Below, piece after piece: positions 1 to 7,457 of a stretch of DNA of 48,434 bases. Numbering within the stretch: the first letter of the stretch is position 1; each line of letters begins with the position of its first letter. The DNA is taken from assembly GCA_029262005.1 (NCBI GenBank), contig JAJDAG010000143.1, forward strand, positions 1-48,434, written 5' to 3'. The DNA is from Candidatus Zhuqueibacterota bacterium. Its GTDB lineage: Bacteria > Zhuqueibacterota > Zhuqueibacteria > Oceanimicrobiales > Oceanimicrobiaceae. A program made the translations under genes and the position numbers. The notes under the pieces were generated by a model, which saw nothing but the letters and a program-made list of their open reading frames with translations, ran no database searches and had not been told where the DNA came from.

Positions 1-2
1 CC

Positions 3-2258
3 GGAGCGGGTGGGTCGAATACGCCGCCTGTGGCTGTTGATGACGCCGATGTCACAGCGGTGGGTGTTGCCGCAGTGATTGATATTCTCGCCAATGATTC
101 TGACCCGGATGGCAGCCTTGATGCCACAAGCGTTGTTGTCGACACATTGCCTGCGAACGGCTCTGTTTCGATAAATTCCAATTCCGGCGTGGCGACTTAC
201 ACGCCGAACAACGGCTTTAATGGCACCGATACTTTTACTTATACAGTAAAAGATGATCAGGCAGCTATTTCGAATCCGGCAACCGTAACCATCACGGTGA
301 GCGCCGGAAATGTTGCGCCTGTGGCGGTTGATGACCTGGCCGGTACGGCTGAAAACACGGCCGCAGTGATTGATATTCTCGCCAATGATTCTGACCCGGA
401 TGGCAGTCTTGATGCGACAAGCGTTGTTGTCGGCTCGCCGCCTGCGAACGGCGCGGTTTCGATAAATTCCAATTCCGGGGTGGCGACTTACACGCCGAAC
501 AACGGCTTCAGCGGCACAGATAGTTTTACTTACACAGTAAAAGACGACGCCGGCGCCACTTCAAATGCGGCAACGGTGACAGTAACAATTAATGCCAGTG
601 GCGGTGGCCAGACTTTGACGTTTAATTCGATACAGGACGGACAGATTAAGTTGACTGAACCGGCGAAGAAATACGGCAGCAAAAGCACGGCAAAGCTTGA
701 AGCCGGCAAGTTTGAATCCTATTTTAAATTTAGTGTAAGCGGCGTTAGCGGCACGGTTCAAAGCGCAACCTTGCGACTCAAAGTCACGGACCAACCCTCA
801 GATGGCGCTGATCAAGGCGGTGCGGTTTATTCGGTTTCGAATAATTTCTCAGGCACAAACACCCCGTGGAGCGATGCGTTGCTTAGCGGAAATAACGCCC
901 CTTCAATCAGTGGTTCTCCACTCAGCAGTGTCGGAGCTGTTGTCTCAAATCAAATTGTTGAATTCGACGTAAGTCAAGCGGTATCGGGTAATGGCATGTT
1001 CAGTTTTGGCCTCAAAACTCCTTCAGGAAATCAGGTGAAATATTACACTCGTGAAGGTACTACGCCGCCCGAATTGGTGATTACCACTGGTTCTTCCGGC
1101 GGCAGTGGCAATTTGTCTCCAGTGGCGGTAGATGATGCAGGCACAACGAATAAGAATGTAAACCTGGTGCTGGATGTACTGGCAAACGATTCTGATGCGG
1201 ATGGCTCTCTCGATCCGACTAGCATTGTATTGGTGGGGCAGCCGGCAAATGGCAGCGTTGTAATCAATCCTTTTTCAGGCATCGTAACTTACACACCGGC
1301 ACAGGATTTCTCTGGCGCAGATTCATTTGTTTATACCGTTGATGATGATGAAGGCGCTACTTCCAATTCAGCCACTGTTGCGATAACTGTGATTGGCGAT
1401 GGCGGCGGAAACACAACCATCACTTTCAATCCCACGGATGATGGTCAGATTAAGGTGACTGAGGCCGGCAGCAACTATGGCGCAAAAAGCACCGCCAAAG
1501 TCGAGGCGAACAAGTTTCTCACGTATATGAAATTCAACCTAACCGGAATCTCAGGGACTGTGCAAAACGCGCGGCTTCGACTGAAGGTTGCGGATGGCGC
1601 CTCCGACGGTAGCAATGATGGCGGGTCTGTTTATCTGGTAGGGAACAATTTTGCAGGAACGAGCACGCCTTGGTTAGAGGCTGTTCTGACTGCAGGAAAT
1701 GCCCCGGCAATAAGCGGTTCATCGTTGAGCAGCGCAGGCTCTGTTTCAACAAATGAGATTGTGGATTTAGACGTCACCTCTGCTGTGTCCGGCAACGGTG
1801 TTGTTAGTTTTGCCTTGTCCAGCAGCAGTACGAATCAGGCCAAGTACTACAGCCGTGAAGGGCTGACGCCTCCCGAGTTGATCGTTGACGTGAATTTTCC
1901 TTCATTGGCCGAACGGGAAAAGTCAAAAGAGATTATCGCGAAAGCAGAGTTTGATATGTCGGAATTGGCACAGTTGCCGACGGAGCTGTCATTAAGTCCA
2001 AACTATCCTAATCCGTTTAACGCTGGAACACAAATAGAATATGCTCTGCCTGAGGCAGCCAGAGTGCAGCTAAAGATATACAATGTTCTCGGGCAGGAAG
2101 TGCGCGTGCTCGTGGATCAGGTACAGGAGCCGGGATTCAAAAAGGCTTTCTGGAATGGCAGGGATAGCAACGGCAATCCAGTTTCTTCAGGAACTTACTT
2201 CAGCTACTTTGTTGTGGGGAGCAAGAGGCTGACCCATAAACTGATTTTGCAGAAGTAG
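3..2258 (+). CDS. Secreted multidomain surface protein with T9SS sorting domain (5' end outside window)
   Basis: The frame is open from base 3 with no start codon, so the gene begins upstream; 752 residues are visible. Counting from base 3, it holds two near-identical tandem-95 (cadherin/Ig-like) repeats (about 8-105 and 106-200, each with the NDSDPDGSLDAT motif), a DNRLRE-type beta-sandwich (about 205-365), a third tandem-95 repeat (about 372-466), a second DNRLRE-type domain (about 470-635), a short linker and a C-terminal T9SS type A/FlgD-like sorting domain beginning NYPNPFN and ending HKLILQK. In the FCB group such tails direct export by the type IX system and are cleaved at the cell surface. 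It probably acts in adhesion or binding outside the cell; its target is unknown. The domain order R-R-D-R-D suggests duplication of repeat+DNRLRE pairs. A stable inverted repeat lies about 65 bp after the stop. Confidence 0.88.
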   Translation, partial: GAGGSNTPPVAVDDADVTAVGVAAVIDILANDSDPDGSLDATSVVVDTLPANGSVSINSNSGVATYTPNNGFNGTDTFTYTVKDDQAAISNPATVTITVSAGNVAPVAVDDLAGTAENTAAVIDILANDSDPDGSLDATSVVVGSPPANGAVSINSNSGVATYTPNNGFSGTDSFTYTVKDDAGATSNAATVTVTINASGGGQTLTFNSIQDGQIKLTEPAKKYGSKSTAKLEAGKFESYFKFSVSGVSGTVQSATLRLKVTDQPSDGADQGGAVYSVSNNFSGTNTPWSDALLSGNNAPSISGSPLSSVGAVVSNQIVEFDVSQAVSGNGMFSFGLKTPSGNQVKYYTREGTTPPELVITTGSSGGSGNLSPVAVDDAGTTNKNVNLVLDVLANDSDADGSLDPTSIVLVGQPANGSVVINPFSGIVTYTPAQDFSGADSFVYTVDDDEGATSNSATVAITVIGDGGGNTTITFNPTDDGQIKVTEAGSNYGAKSTAKVEANKFLTYMKFNLTGISGTVQNARLRLKVADGASDGSNDGGSVYLVGNNFAGTSTPWLEAVLTAGNAPAISGSSLSSAGSVSTNEIVDLDVTSAVSGNGVVSFALSSSSTNQAKYYSREGLTPPELIVDVNFPSLAEREKSKEIIAKAEFDMSELAQLPTELSLSPNYPNPFNAGTQIEYALPEAARVQLKIYNVLGQEVRVLVDQVQEPGFKKAFWNGRDSNGNPVSSGTYFSYFVVGSKRLTHKLILQK
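43..625 (+). repeat. Tandem near-identical 291-bp coding repeats
   Basis: Two consecutive tandem-95 units are nearly identical at the DNA level. For example, the stretch beginning cgcagtgattgatattctc occurs at 71 and again at 362, an offset of exactly 291 bp (97 codons). The third repeat (about 1117-1400) is clearly diverged in DNA, so the first pair is a recent duplication or is kept similar by recombination. Confidence 0.85.
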
Positions 2259-2324
2259 CAGGGTTGTCCTCAGTCGGTTATTTTGCTGCTTTCTGTGCAG
2301 TATGAAGATCTGCGTTCTGCACGT

Positions 2325-2369
2325 ATTAAGCTCGAATCTACGCTCGATGCAAGTAGATTCCGGCTTAAT
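2325..2369. repeat. Imperfect inverted repeat / hairpin between convergent genes
   Basis: ATTAAGC...GAATCTAC and GTAGATTC...GCTTAAT form two perfect stems of 7 and 8 bp separated by a 2-nt internal mismatch, with an 11-nt loop. It lies between the stop of the surface protein (+) and the end of the rhodanese gene (-). It could act as a bidirectional terminator, although neither side has a clear T-run, or be a relic of a small mobile repeat. Confidence 0.55.
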
Positions 2370-2417
2370 GCCTGCTGATTTTCAAATCCGCCACAATACA
2401 AAAAATCCGCACAAGCG

Positions 2418-2840
2418 CTATTGAACGGTGTAACCCGCGTCCTGCCAGGCTTTCAAACCACCGAGTAGCGCATAAAGTCTTGTATAACCATTCTCGAATA
2501 AAATTAGCGCCGAACTGGCGCTGCTGAATTCCGCCGTTCAGGTGCAGTAAAACACAATATCCTGGTTTTGCGGGAACTCATTGAGCCGGGCAGATGTGTC
2601 GCTATAGGGAATATTCAAAGCTTCAGGAATGTGCCCAGCGTCAAAAGCATCTTTTGAACGAACATCGACAACCATGATCGTCTGGCCGCCATCGAGTCGC
2701 GCTTTCAGAGTTTCAACGGTCATGCGGGGCACTTCAGAAATTGTTTTTGGGATGTCCGCAGATACTGGATCGTCCCCTGTGGTGCAGGCCATGCAAATGT
2801 GCACTACAATTATAGCGCCCAGATAAAATCTATTTTGCAT
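2418..2840 (-). CDS. Rhodanese-like lipoprotein with in-frame TGA, probable selenoprotein
   Basis: ATG at 2840 is preceded by GGAGAG with 5-nt spacing (a GTG at 2852 is possible). The N-terminus is a lipoprotein-like signal (hydrophobic run, then CMAC, Cys19). The body is a single rhodanese domain: MVVDVRSKDAFDAGHIPEALNIP-type substrate-fold motifs and the active-site strand DIVFYCT. A TGA at 2540-2538 follows. The same frame then continues for 39 residues with a normal rhodanese C-terminus (TAEFSSASSALILFENGY..., then LLGGLKAW) to a TAG at 2420-2418. Many rhodaneses carry CxC here (YCxCPxE), so TGA sits where the second Cys is expected and would give Cys99-Thr-Sec101. A hairpin that fits the bacterial SECIS rules follows at once. 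Read through, the protein has 140 residues; stopping at TGA would remove the last third of the fold. It is the last gene of a three-gene minus-strand redox/metal cluster. The alternative is a nonsense mutation in a pseudogene. Confidence 0.78.
2506..2522 (-). promoter_or_regulatory. Bacterial SECIS-like hairpin after in-frame TGA
   Basis: On the minus strand, 15 nt after the TGA (2540-2538), AGCGCC pairs perfectly with GGCGCT around the five-base loop AGTTC. The loop G is 23 nt after the TGA and is the second loop base. Bacterial SECIS elements are known to place a small apical loop, with a G in its first two bases, about 16-37 nt past the UGA, where SelB binds. The fit is read from sequence; SelB binding is inferred. 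Confidence 0.65.
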
Positions 2841-2916
2841 CCATCTCTCCACCTGTTTAATTTCTCTGTTTTATCCGTTGCGGTATGCATTTGTAAAGAG
2901 ATCTGTAATTAACTCC

Positions 2917-3234
2917 CTACTCAACAATAATTTTTCCGATTTCACGATGATTCTTGCAATAATATGGAAACGTGCCTACATTTTCAAATGTGTGTTCACG
3001 GCTCTCATTCATCTCTAAAAAAGTAAAGTCAAACTCGCTTGTGGGGTTTTCAGGTGTGCCACTCTTCGCGATGTGGAAGTCACCGCACAGGCGTGCCGAC
3101 AGCAACTTTTTTTCTGCGGGCAAAAAATTGTTGCTGGTAATGGAGATGTCCACAATTGAAGGAGCGGAGATATTCAAGGGGTTGTCTTTGTTGCTGCAAC
3201 ACCAGCAAGTTATCACCAGGGAGCAAAGCAGCAT
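2917..3234 (-). CDS. Cupredoxin-like small protein, frame locally disturbed
   Basis: The 105-residue ORF ends in a plastocyanin-like copper-site motif (TFENVGTFPYYCKNHREIGK, with Cys and His ligands) and has GDFHIAKSGTPENP, which fits the first copper His region. The N-terminus MLLCSLVITCWCC is signal-like. Two things are off. Between 3106 and 3083 the used frame reads LLSARLC, while the +1 frame after a seven-base A run (3107-3113) reads VAVGTPVR, the sequence expected of this family, before hitting a TGA. Also, the best ribosome site (GGAGGG) fits an ATG about 23 nt upstream that is out of frame. One or more indels have therefore probably damaged the gene, or the assembly. It would be an exported copper/electron-transfer protein if intact. 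It is followed by the rhodanese gene. Confidence 0.55.
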   Translation of the reverse strand: MLLCSLVITCWCCSNKDNPLNISAPSIVDISITSNNFLPAEKKLLSARLCGDFHIAKSGTPENPTSEFDFTFLEMNESREHTFENVGTFPYYCKNHREIGKIIVE

Positions 3235-3282
3235 GAGGCGGGGCAGAGACTGTTCATCGAATTCCCTCCAGCAAGGTGTGAA

Positions 3283-3438
3283 TCATGACTCTTCTTTGTC
3301 TGAACAAGGAGCGTTTTTATGGACGACTCGTTTTTTCAATTCACACCATAAACCAACAAAAGTACGGCATGATTTTGAGCCATCGGAAAGCTCTTTGGGC
3401 CAATCAGCGTATTTGCATTTCAGATCACAGAATTTCAT
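3283..3438 (-). CDS. Small cysteine-rich conserved protein (51 aa)
   Basis: The start chosen is ATG at 3438 with GGAAG 5 nt upstream; the longer open frame before it has no family-like sequence. The product begins MKFCDLKCKYADWPKE and has five cysteines (4, 8, 24, 32, 45) in a C-x3-C ... C-x7-C ... C pattern, rich in Lys and with no membrane segment. I recall similar short Cys-patterned proteins as conserved hypotheticals, but no function is known to me. The Cys spacing suggests metal binding. It is the first gene of the minus-strand cluster with the cupredoxin-like and rhodanese genes and is divergent from the spermidine-synthase-like gene. Confidence 0.62.
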   Translation of the reverse strand: MKFCDLKCKYADWPKELSDGSKSCRTFVGLWCELKKRVVHKNAPCSDKEES

Positions 3439-3581
3439 TAGACTTCCATTAATCAAATTTTGAATTTGCTTGTTAATATAAAACAAAAAAGAGGTCACCT
3501 TCAATACTTTTTTCATCATTGAGTATGAAGTGCAATATCCAAAACTTATCGGGTTGCATGTGTTCCGGGAAGTCAATTCCC

Positions 3582-3609
3582 TTGAAAACATTTTATAAAA
3601 TAGTATATT
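3582..3609 (+). promoter_or_regulatory. Candidate sigma70 promoter for the spermidine-synthase-like gene
   Basis: TTGAAA (3582-3587), a 16-bp spacer and TATATT (3604-3609) lie about 80 bp before the chosen start at 3690. Confidence 0.4.
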
Positions 3610-3689
3610 GTAAATAGCCGATTGTGGCGTCAGTAAATAAATCTAAAATGAGCGGCAATTTTTAACAAATGGACCATAGGAGATTTTGT

Positions 3690-5225
3690 ATGCTGCACTG
3701 GTATCTTTATGTCATCGTGTTTGTTTCCGGCGGCGCTGTACTGGCTCTCGAAATTCTTGGGACTCGAATCCTCGGTCCGTTTTATGGTGTTAGTTTGTTC
3801 CTGTGGTCAGCGTTGATAACGGTTACTTTAGTGGCACTCAGTCTCGGATATGCACTGGGGGGACGTATCGCTGACAAGGGTGCAACCACACTCCGGTTGA
3901 ATTATATCCTTGCCGGAGCCGGATTGTGGACACTTCTTACACCTCTACTCAAACAGCCTGTTCTATTTCTAACAGAGCCTTTTGGACTTCGCTTTGCAGT
4001 CCTGGTTGCCGCATTTTTGCTGTTTGCACCATCACTTACATTGCTCGGCATGGTGAGTCCTTTTGCAATCCGGATTCGCGCACAAAGCCTCAGTGTCGTA
4101 GGCCGAACCGCCGGGGATCTCTATGCAATTTCTACAATGGGCAGTGTGGTTGCTGCCCTTTTGACCGGTTTTTTCCTTATACCCACAATGGGTGTCAATC
4201 GTTTAACCATGATGATTGGGATAGCATTGCTGTTGCTTTCAGCCGTCGGATTATTAAAAGAAAAAGAGGTTGTTAAAAACCGACTGACAGCAATTGTCCT
4301 GCTCGCCATGGCAGCAGGAGCTATCTATTTTGCATCGGTTAGCCATGCACAAAAAGAAAATGGCTTAGTGGCTGTACGCCAAAGCTCGTATGCCGAACTA
4401 AGAGTTGTGGATATGGGTGGTTTGCGGCATCTTATCATAGATGGTGGGGTCCACACCATCGTTGATGCCAATACCTGGAAATCGTTCTTCCCGTACACCC
4501 ATATCGTCGATTTGAGCCAAATGTTTTTTTCTGAACCGGGAAGGCTGTTGCTGATTGGCCTGGGAGGTGGTACAATTGTCAAGAACTTTTCAAAAGCCGG
4601 ATGGCAAGTTGATGTAGTTGAAATTGATCCTGCCGTGGTAACCCTGGCTAAAGCGCATTTTGGCCTCTCTCCTTCTGAAGGAAATGTTTATACAGTGGAT
4701 GGGCGACAATTTTTGATGCGACATAATCAAAGGTACGAGGTTATTGTCATGGATGCCTTTGGCAGCAGCTCGATTCCATTTCATTTGGTAACGGAAGAGT
4801 CTTTTGGGTTGATATCAAGTCGTCTTCGAGAGCAGGGTGTTTTTGTGATGAATATAGAGTCCAGGGGATGGTATGATCCGCTGGTTAACTCTTTGGCAGC
4901 AACTCTGAGGCAACATTTTCAAAACGTGGTGGTTTTGCCTGCTTTTTCGTCAGAAGAGCAATTGGGAAATATGATTTTTTACGCGTCCCATCACAAATTG
5001 CAACTACCAGCGCCTTTGGAGTGGGACTACAGTGATCTTGATTTTCGTAGTAGTCCACAATATTATAAATATCGAGCATGGGAGAATCGGTTTGAACCGG
5101 ATATTCACAATATATCGATTTTGACTGATGATCTTAATCCCGTTGATCTGTGGTCGGAGGCGATTAACCTGGAAGCGAGGCGTGTTTTACATGACTATTT
5201 TGGGACGGAGGCCTTAAGTTGGTAA
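3690..5225 (+). CDS. Membrane protein with C-terminal spermidine-synthase-like domain
   Basis: The start chosen is ATG 3690, which has AGGAG 7 nt upstream; the ATG at 3669 overlaps that site. The first ~210 residues form about seven hydrophobic segments (for example GGAVLALEILGTRILGPFYG at the start), the arrangement seen in 'fused MFS/spermidine synthase' proteins. The C-terminal ~290 residues resemble the aminopropyltransferase fold: LLIGLGGGTIVKNF (about 287-300) for the nucleotide-binding loop, VVEIDPAVV, and DGRQFL followed by VMDAFGSSSIPFHL. Classical enzymes have GGGDGG and DSTDP-like motifs; here both are altered, so polyamine synthesis is not assured. It stands alone, divergent from the Cys-rich cluster. 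It is probably an inner-membrane protein with a cytoplasmic or periplasmic Rossmann domain of unknown substrate. Confidence 0.8.
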   Translation: MLHWYLYVIVFVSGGAVLALEILGTRILGPFYGVSLFLWSALITVTLVALSLGYALGGRIADKGATTLRLNYILAGAGLWTLLTPLLKQPVLFLTEPFGLRFAVLVAAFLLFAPSLTLLGMVSPFAIRIRAQSLSVVGRTAGDLYAISTMGSVVAALLTGFFLIPTMGVNRLTMMIGIALLLLSAVGLLKEKEVVKNRLTAIVLLAMAAGAIYFASVSHAQKENGLVAVRQSSYAELRVVDMGGLRHLIIDGGVHTIVDANTWKSFFPYTHIVDLSQMFFSEPGRLLLIGLGGGTIVKNFSKAGWQVDVVEIDPAVVTLAKAHFGLSPSEGNVYTVDGRQFLMRHNQRYEVIVMDAFGSSSIPFHLVTEESFGLISSRLREQGVFVMNIESRGWYDPLVNSLAATLRQHFQNVVVLPAFSSEEQLGNMIFYASHHKLQLPAPLEWDYSDLDFRSSPQYYKYRAWENRFEPDIHNISILTDDLNPVDLWSEAINLEARRVLHDYFGTEALSW

Positions 5226-5335
5226 GCATTTTTCTATTCTTTGAATGTAAGCGCCCGGCACAGGTCTTCCCGTAATCACCGCTAAGTATAATCGTGCACA
5301 TGCCTTTTATTCGGAATGAAGGAGGCAAATAGCCC

Positions 5336-5563
5336 TTAATTATCGGGCAGTGCCTTGATTTCACCGGTGGTGATAATTTCGACATGATAACCTTCAATCT
5401 CGGAGGGTATTTTCCTCGCTAGTTCCTCTGAATTTTTGACCACATAAACGTGGAGGCAATCCTTGCCGGCGCATAAACTTTGGCCGACTCCTACGACGCC
5501 TGCAATGGCCATTAATTCATCGGCATGGTCCTTTAGTACCTGTTCAATGCTTTGTTGAGGCAT
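5336..5563 (-). CDS. Free-standing copy of the neighbouring protease's N-terminal domain (75 aa)
   Basis: ATG at 5563 has an excellent AAGAAGGAG site 7 nt upstream. A GTG at 5668 would add a hydrophobic leader (MNTLNILTVALLVTQC), so an exported form cannot be excluded, but that start lies right at the tail of a terminator. The 75 residues (IAGVVGVGQS..., VYVVKNSEELARKIP, EIITTGEIKAL) align along their length with residues of the trypsin-like lipoprotein encoded just upstream (GIIGTATGMS..., VQITGEIRAI). It is thus a separated pro-domain-like module with two cysteines (CAGKDC). It may bind or regulate the protease; this is inference. No other function is recognised. Confidence 0.6.
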   Translation of the reverse strand: MPQQSIEQVLKDHADELMAIAGVVGVGQSLCAGKDCLHVYVVKNSEELARKIPSEIEGYHVEIITTGEIKALPDN

Positions 5564-5683
5564 GATGTTTTCTCCTTCTTCTTTGATACCATGCTCTTTT
5601 GAGCAGGTTTGGATAGTGCCACATTGAGTAACCAGAAGCGCTACAGTCAATATATTGAGTGTATTCACGATACCTCTTTGTGT

Positions 5684-5717
5684 AAGATAAAAATAAAGGG
5701 GAGACAATTGTCTCCCC
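5684..5717 (-). terminator. Rho-independent terminator after the trypsin-like gene
   Basis: GGGGAGAC pairs with GTCTCCCC around an AATT loop (5698-5717). On the minus strand it is followed by a T-rich tail (TTTATTTTTATCTT). It separates the protease gene (stop at 5779) from the small domain gene. Confidence 0.7.
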
Positions 5718-5778
5718 CCTTTAATTACAAATTTTGCTGCTCCCCCCCTAACGGGAAGTCTGTTCAATTGTCTACCGG

Positions 5779-6858
5779 CTAGTCGCCAATCACTGTTACC
5801 CCAAAGTTTGATAAAACAGCATCGATGGGATTGGCAATCGTTGTGCCGCCGCCACCTGCAAACAAAAGCCCTATTGGCTTGCGCGCATTAGAACCTTTCT
5901 GGATGACGATAAGCGAACCTGAGTCACCGCCGGCGCTGAAGCTACCGCCACCAAGGACGATTTGGTTTACAAAACGGGCTGTCCCTGAATCGTAACCAAT
6001 ATTGATGGTCGCGTTGATTCCTTGCACACGGCCGTTAGTTCCTTCAGTCGTACGGCCGTATTTTGTTACCTTCAAGCCGACTGAAGCAGCGGCAGTGGTT
6101 GCTCTTGGTTTGCCGTAGCTTACGGAAGCCGTTTCTCCGGTTACATCAGCGGTGTTCCCAACTGCTGCGATTGCAGCATCAATGGTGTTGTTGGCACTCG
6201 TGGAGAAAACGATACTTTTGTAAGCGCTAAGCCTGGCTATTTCATCTGCAGCGGTGCCGCCATCATAAGGACCGGGCTGATAAATTGGATCGTTTATGTT
6301 GGCCAGGTTTTCATTTGCCATGACATGGTTGTTGCTCAAAATATAAGTAGTGCCATTTTTTTGAACCAGACAACCTAATGTGCCCGCCGTAATATCAGGG
6401 TGACCTAGTGAGACACCGTTTGGTGCAGGACGATGTTTGGCTTTTGGATCAAAACCACCACCATTACCAGGAGGACCCTTTATGGCCCTGATTTCCCCTG
6501 TGATTTGAACAACTACGGGTATATCTTCAACCGCTTCAGGAAGCGCGGCGCCTTTTGCCAACACTTCGGTTTTGGCAAAAACGAGTATAACGGGTTGGCC
6601 GTCTTCACTCATGCCAGTGGCAGTGCCGATAATCCCCGGTCTGTCCAGAAATGCCTGTGTGTGGCGATCCTGAACCTCCATTGCTGCTTTAACTATCGGG
6701 TTGGTTGGGCTAAGCACGACTTCTTCCTGGGCTGCCGTTTCCGGTGCGCTCGGAGATTGAAATTGTTCGCTACAACCAATCCAGAGTGATACCGTTAAGA
6801 GCAGGCTCAGCAGAGTCAGTCCGAATAACCTTGAGTGCCTCGAATTAGTTTGGCTCAT
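5779..6858 (-). CDS. Trypsin-like serine protease lipoprotein
   Basis: ATG at 6858 follows GGAGGAG; the longer frame upstream is not used. Residues 1-28 are a signal peptide ending LWIG-Cys29, a good lipobox, so the mature protein is probably a lipoprotein. After a linker comes a small alpha/beta domain (about 50-135) with the pattern GIIGTATG...VVVQITGEIRAI, then a Gly-rich link and the S1-type protease fold: YILSNNHVMA (catalytic His), NTIDAAIAAV (Asp) and FSAGGDSGSL (Ser). All three catalytic residues are present. The organisation resembles bacterial trypsin-like proteins with a NAL1-like core. It acts outside the cytoplasm; the substrate is unknown. A terminator and then a gene encoding only the N-terminal module lie downstream. 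Confidence 0.83.
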   Translation of the reverse strand: MSQTNSRHSRLFGLTLLSLLLTVSLWIGCSEQFQSPSAPETAAQEEVVLSPTNPIVKAAMEVQDRHTQAFLDRPGIIGTATGMSEDGQPVILVFAKTEVLAKGAALPEAVEDIPVVVQITGEIRAIKGPPGNGGGFDPKAKHRPAPNGVSLGHPDITAGTLGCLVQKNGTTYILSNNHVMANENLANINDPIYQPGPYDGGTAADEIARLSAYKSIVFSTSANNTIDAAIAAVGNTADVTGETASVSYGKPRATTAAASVGLKVTKYGRTTEGTNGRVQGINATINIGYDSGTARFVNQIVLGGGSFSAGGDSGSLIVIQKGSNARKPIGLLFAGGGGTTIANPIDAVLSNFGVTVIGD

Positions 6859-7007
6859 AACTCCTCCATAAATAAAAGGTATGAATACGAATGGTGTAAA
6901 ACAGGGGGGGGTTGAACAATAAGAATAAAGAAAATTTAGAAACAAATGTCAAGGCCGAAATGCGAAATAATGCAAAAAGTTGCGTGGTTTGACTGGGGAT
7001 TGAGTTT

Positions 7008-7300
7008 ATGTTTGTTATTCAGAAGAGATTCAAGTTAATGCAGAGTTTTCCCAATCCGTTTAATCCTTCAACCACGATAAAATACAGTCTTCCTGAGGCG
7101 TGTAAAGTCAGCCTGAAGGTTTATGATCTTGCGGGGAGAGAGGTTCGACGGCTGGTTAACCAGGAGCAACCTCCGGCAATTATCGCGCGGAATGGGATGG
7201 GCGAAATAATGCCGGTAAGATTGTGGCCAGCGGTCTGTCTATTTACTGGCTGCAAGCGGGTGATTTTGAGGAAACTAAGAATATGCTTTATCTTTATTAA
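7008..7300 (+). pseudogene. Orphan T9SS sorting-domain remnant, frameshifted
   Basis: From about 7029 the frame reads FKLMQSFPNPFNPSTTIKYS, then SLKVYDLAGREVRRLVNQEQ, a classical C-terminal T9SS sorting domain, but nothing encodes the passenger protein upstream: an in-frame stop lies just before. At 7175 one base is missing (a GG where GGG is needed). In the next frame the domain continues as GNYRAEWDGRNNAGKIVASG and runs to MLYLY and a stop at 7298-7300. It is most likely the decayed tail of a lost secreted protein. An assembly error is the alternative for the shift but not for the missing 5' part. Confidence 0.75.
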
Positions 7301-7457
7301 AAGCCGGACACGACTGATTAAAAGCACAAATTTCAGCCCTTGATGAGTGTCTTCAGGCTGTCCCGGGTACTGCAAGTTGAAGCGGATTCCGCTGGGCACG
7401 GAAGCGGTTGTTTTTGTGCTTTCAGCCTAATTGTTCTTCCTCAAAACGCAACGCCTT

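Noticed and set aside
3080-3082. TGA in the +1 frame of the cupredoxin (after VAVGTPVR) as a second selenocysteine codon
   Set aside because: The family has Trp, not Cys, near this place; there is no downstream frame continuity or SECIS-like loop, and reaching the TGA already needs a frameshift.
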